Of a DNA stretch of 51,004 bases, positions 50,679 through 51,004 are shown piece after piece. Position 1 is the first letter of the stretch, and each line of letters begins with the position of its first letter. The stretch comes from Eubacterium aggregans (GTDB lineage: Bacteria; Bacillota; Clostridia; Eubacteriales; Eubacteriaceae): NCBI RefSeq assembly GCF_900107815.1, contig NZ_FNRK01000018.1, positions 1-51,004 of the forward strand. The letters run 5' to 3'. The notes under the pieces are model-generated. The model saw only the letters and a program-made list of their open reading frames with translations, was not told where the DNA came from and ran no database searches. Both the position numbers and the translations under genes were made by a program.

Positions 50679-50775
50679 GGAGTGTGAAAGACTTTCTGTA
50701 AATACGAATTTCCTGTGCTTAGAATCAGAAAAAAAAGAAAAAGCAAAGCAATATAGATATGCCTTAGATAGTTAA

Positions 50776-50804
50776 TATATACGCCATAAATCGTAACTTG
50801 TCAA
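50776..50804 (-). promoter_or_regulatory. Promoter of agrD-agrB, -35 at an IS256-family end
   Basis: Consensus TTGACA (50804-50799) and TATATA (50781-50776), 17-base spacer, minus strand. The TTGACA falls where the terminal repeat of the adjacent IS256-family element should end, so it may be a hybrid promoter made by the insertion. It lies about 100 bases before the agrD CTG. Confidence 0.6.
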
Positions 50805-51004
50805 GAACAGGTGATAAAAACAACCTGTGCATTAAGGCGATATCGATGATTATTCTGGCAAGCGCCCCTCATACATCATGCTGAGCTCGCCATAAACCAG
50901 CCCCCAGTTCCGAAGGGGCAGGCGCCATTTTTTAGTCGCTTCAAAGGTCGCCAGGTAAAGGGCCTTTTGGAGCGCTGTATCGCTGGGAAAGACACTACGC
51001 TGGC
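50795..51004 (-). mobile_element. End of an IS256-family insertion sequence (cut by edge)
   Basis: The right edge holds the 3' end of a transposase plus about 50 bases of non-coding terminus with a small hairpin (ACAGGT 50807-50812 with ACCTGT 50823-50828). The exact outer boundary, estimated at 50795-50805, is inferred from where such elements usually end, often close to a TTGACA string; no target duplication can be checked from one end. Confidence 0.6.
50850..51002 (-). CDS. IS256-family (mutator) transposase, C-terminal fragment
   Basis: The last 50 residues of a DDE transposase, reading QRSVFPSDTALQKALYLATF, then EATKKWRLPLRNWGLVYGEL, then SMMYEGRLPE and stop. The pattern FPSD-LYLAT-KKW-RNWG-YGEL-YEGR is the family C terminus. 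The DDE residues are outside the window. The rest of the gene continues past the edge, so whether the element is intact is unknown. Confidence 0.88.
   Translation of the reverse strand, partial: QRSVFPSDTALQKALYLATFEATKKWRLPLRNWGLVYGELSMMYEGRLPE

Noticed and set aside
50518-50775. Plus-strand 85-codon open frame
   Set aside because: It begins with TTG without a ribosome site, has no family resemblance, and lies antisense to the agrD frame whose peptide matches AgrD signals and whose stop couples to agrB.

Overview
The window is a 51 kb chromosomal segment of a low-to-mid GC Gram-positive anaerobe, most likely a Clostridia member near Eubacterium/Acetobacterium. The signs are a PASTA-type Ser/Thr kinase with its PP2C phosphatase, a hisZ-hisG split ATP phosphoribosyltransferase, GlpP antitermination, an NfnA-type flavoprotein, an Agr peptide system, Shine-Dalgarno sites of the AGGAGG type before most genes, and a EutL-like microcompartment protein. 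The species cannot be fixed from the sequence alone. There are no rRNA or tRNA genes, CRISPR arrays or prophage modules. The only mobile DNA I see is the end of an IS256-family element at the right edge.

Layout. 1-11.0 kb (all minus): a long run asp23-yloV-recG-rsmD-coaD-coiled-coil protein-cvfB-DUF362 ferredoxin-like protein-ilvB-ilvN-EamA exporter-(nfnA, cut by the edge), with very short gaps. 11.1-11.9 kb (plus): rpmB and a small membrane protein. 11.9-17.0 kb (minus): rlmN-stp-pknB-rsgA-thiN. 17.1-19.9 kb (plus): a CBS-type manganese pyrophosphatase, an FMN-binding lipoprotein and an XRE regulator. 20-28.1 kb: a glycerol/dihydroxyacetone block, with dhaKLM on the minus strand and, divergent, glpK, glpP and a three-gene glycerol-3-phosphate dehydrogenase set. 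28.2-32.9 kb: two small minus-strand genes of unclear role, TrhA, a DUF1836 regulator-like gene, an EnvC-like M23 peptidase and FtsX. 33.0-33.6 kb: a gene-free stretch packed with long inverted repeats, probably a structured RNA. 33.6-42.0 kb (minus): cysK, metY, a two-gene ABC exporter, a lone EutL-like protein, rsmA, cca and a HAD hydrolase. 42.2-49.9 kb (plus): the histidine operon hisZGDCBHAF(IE). 49.9-51.0 kb (minus): agrB, a hidden agrD in front of it, and the IS256-family transposase end.

How it works together. Glycerol is phosphorylated by GlpK and oxidised by the FAD/[2Fe-2S] dehydrogenase set to dihydroxyacetone phosphate. Dihydroxyacetone enters through PTS-fed DhaKLM. Both glpK and the dehydrogenase operon carry leaders with a shared short motif followed by an intrinsic terminator, and glpP, the cognate antiterminator gene, lies between them.

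The best candidates for something new are the ~540-base structured non-coding region before cysK, an uncalled agrD with a non-standard start apparently driven by a promoter at an IS256-family end, a CCA-adding enzyme that has lost its HD motif, and a microcompartment protein with no microcompartment locus around it.
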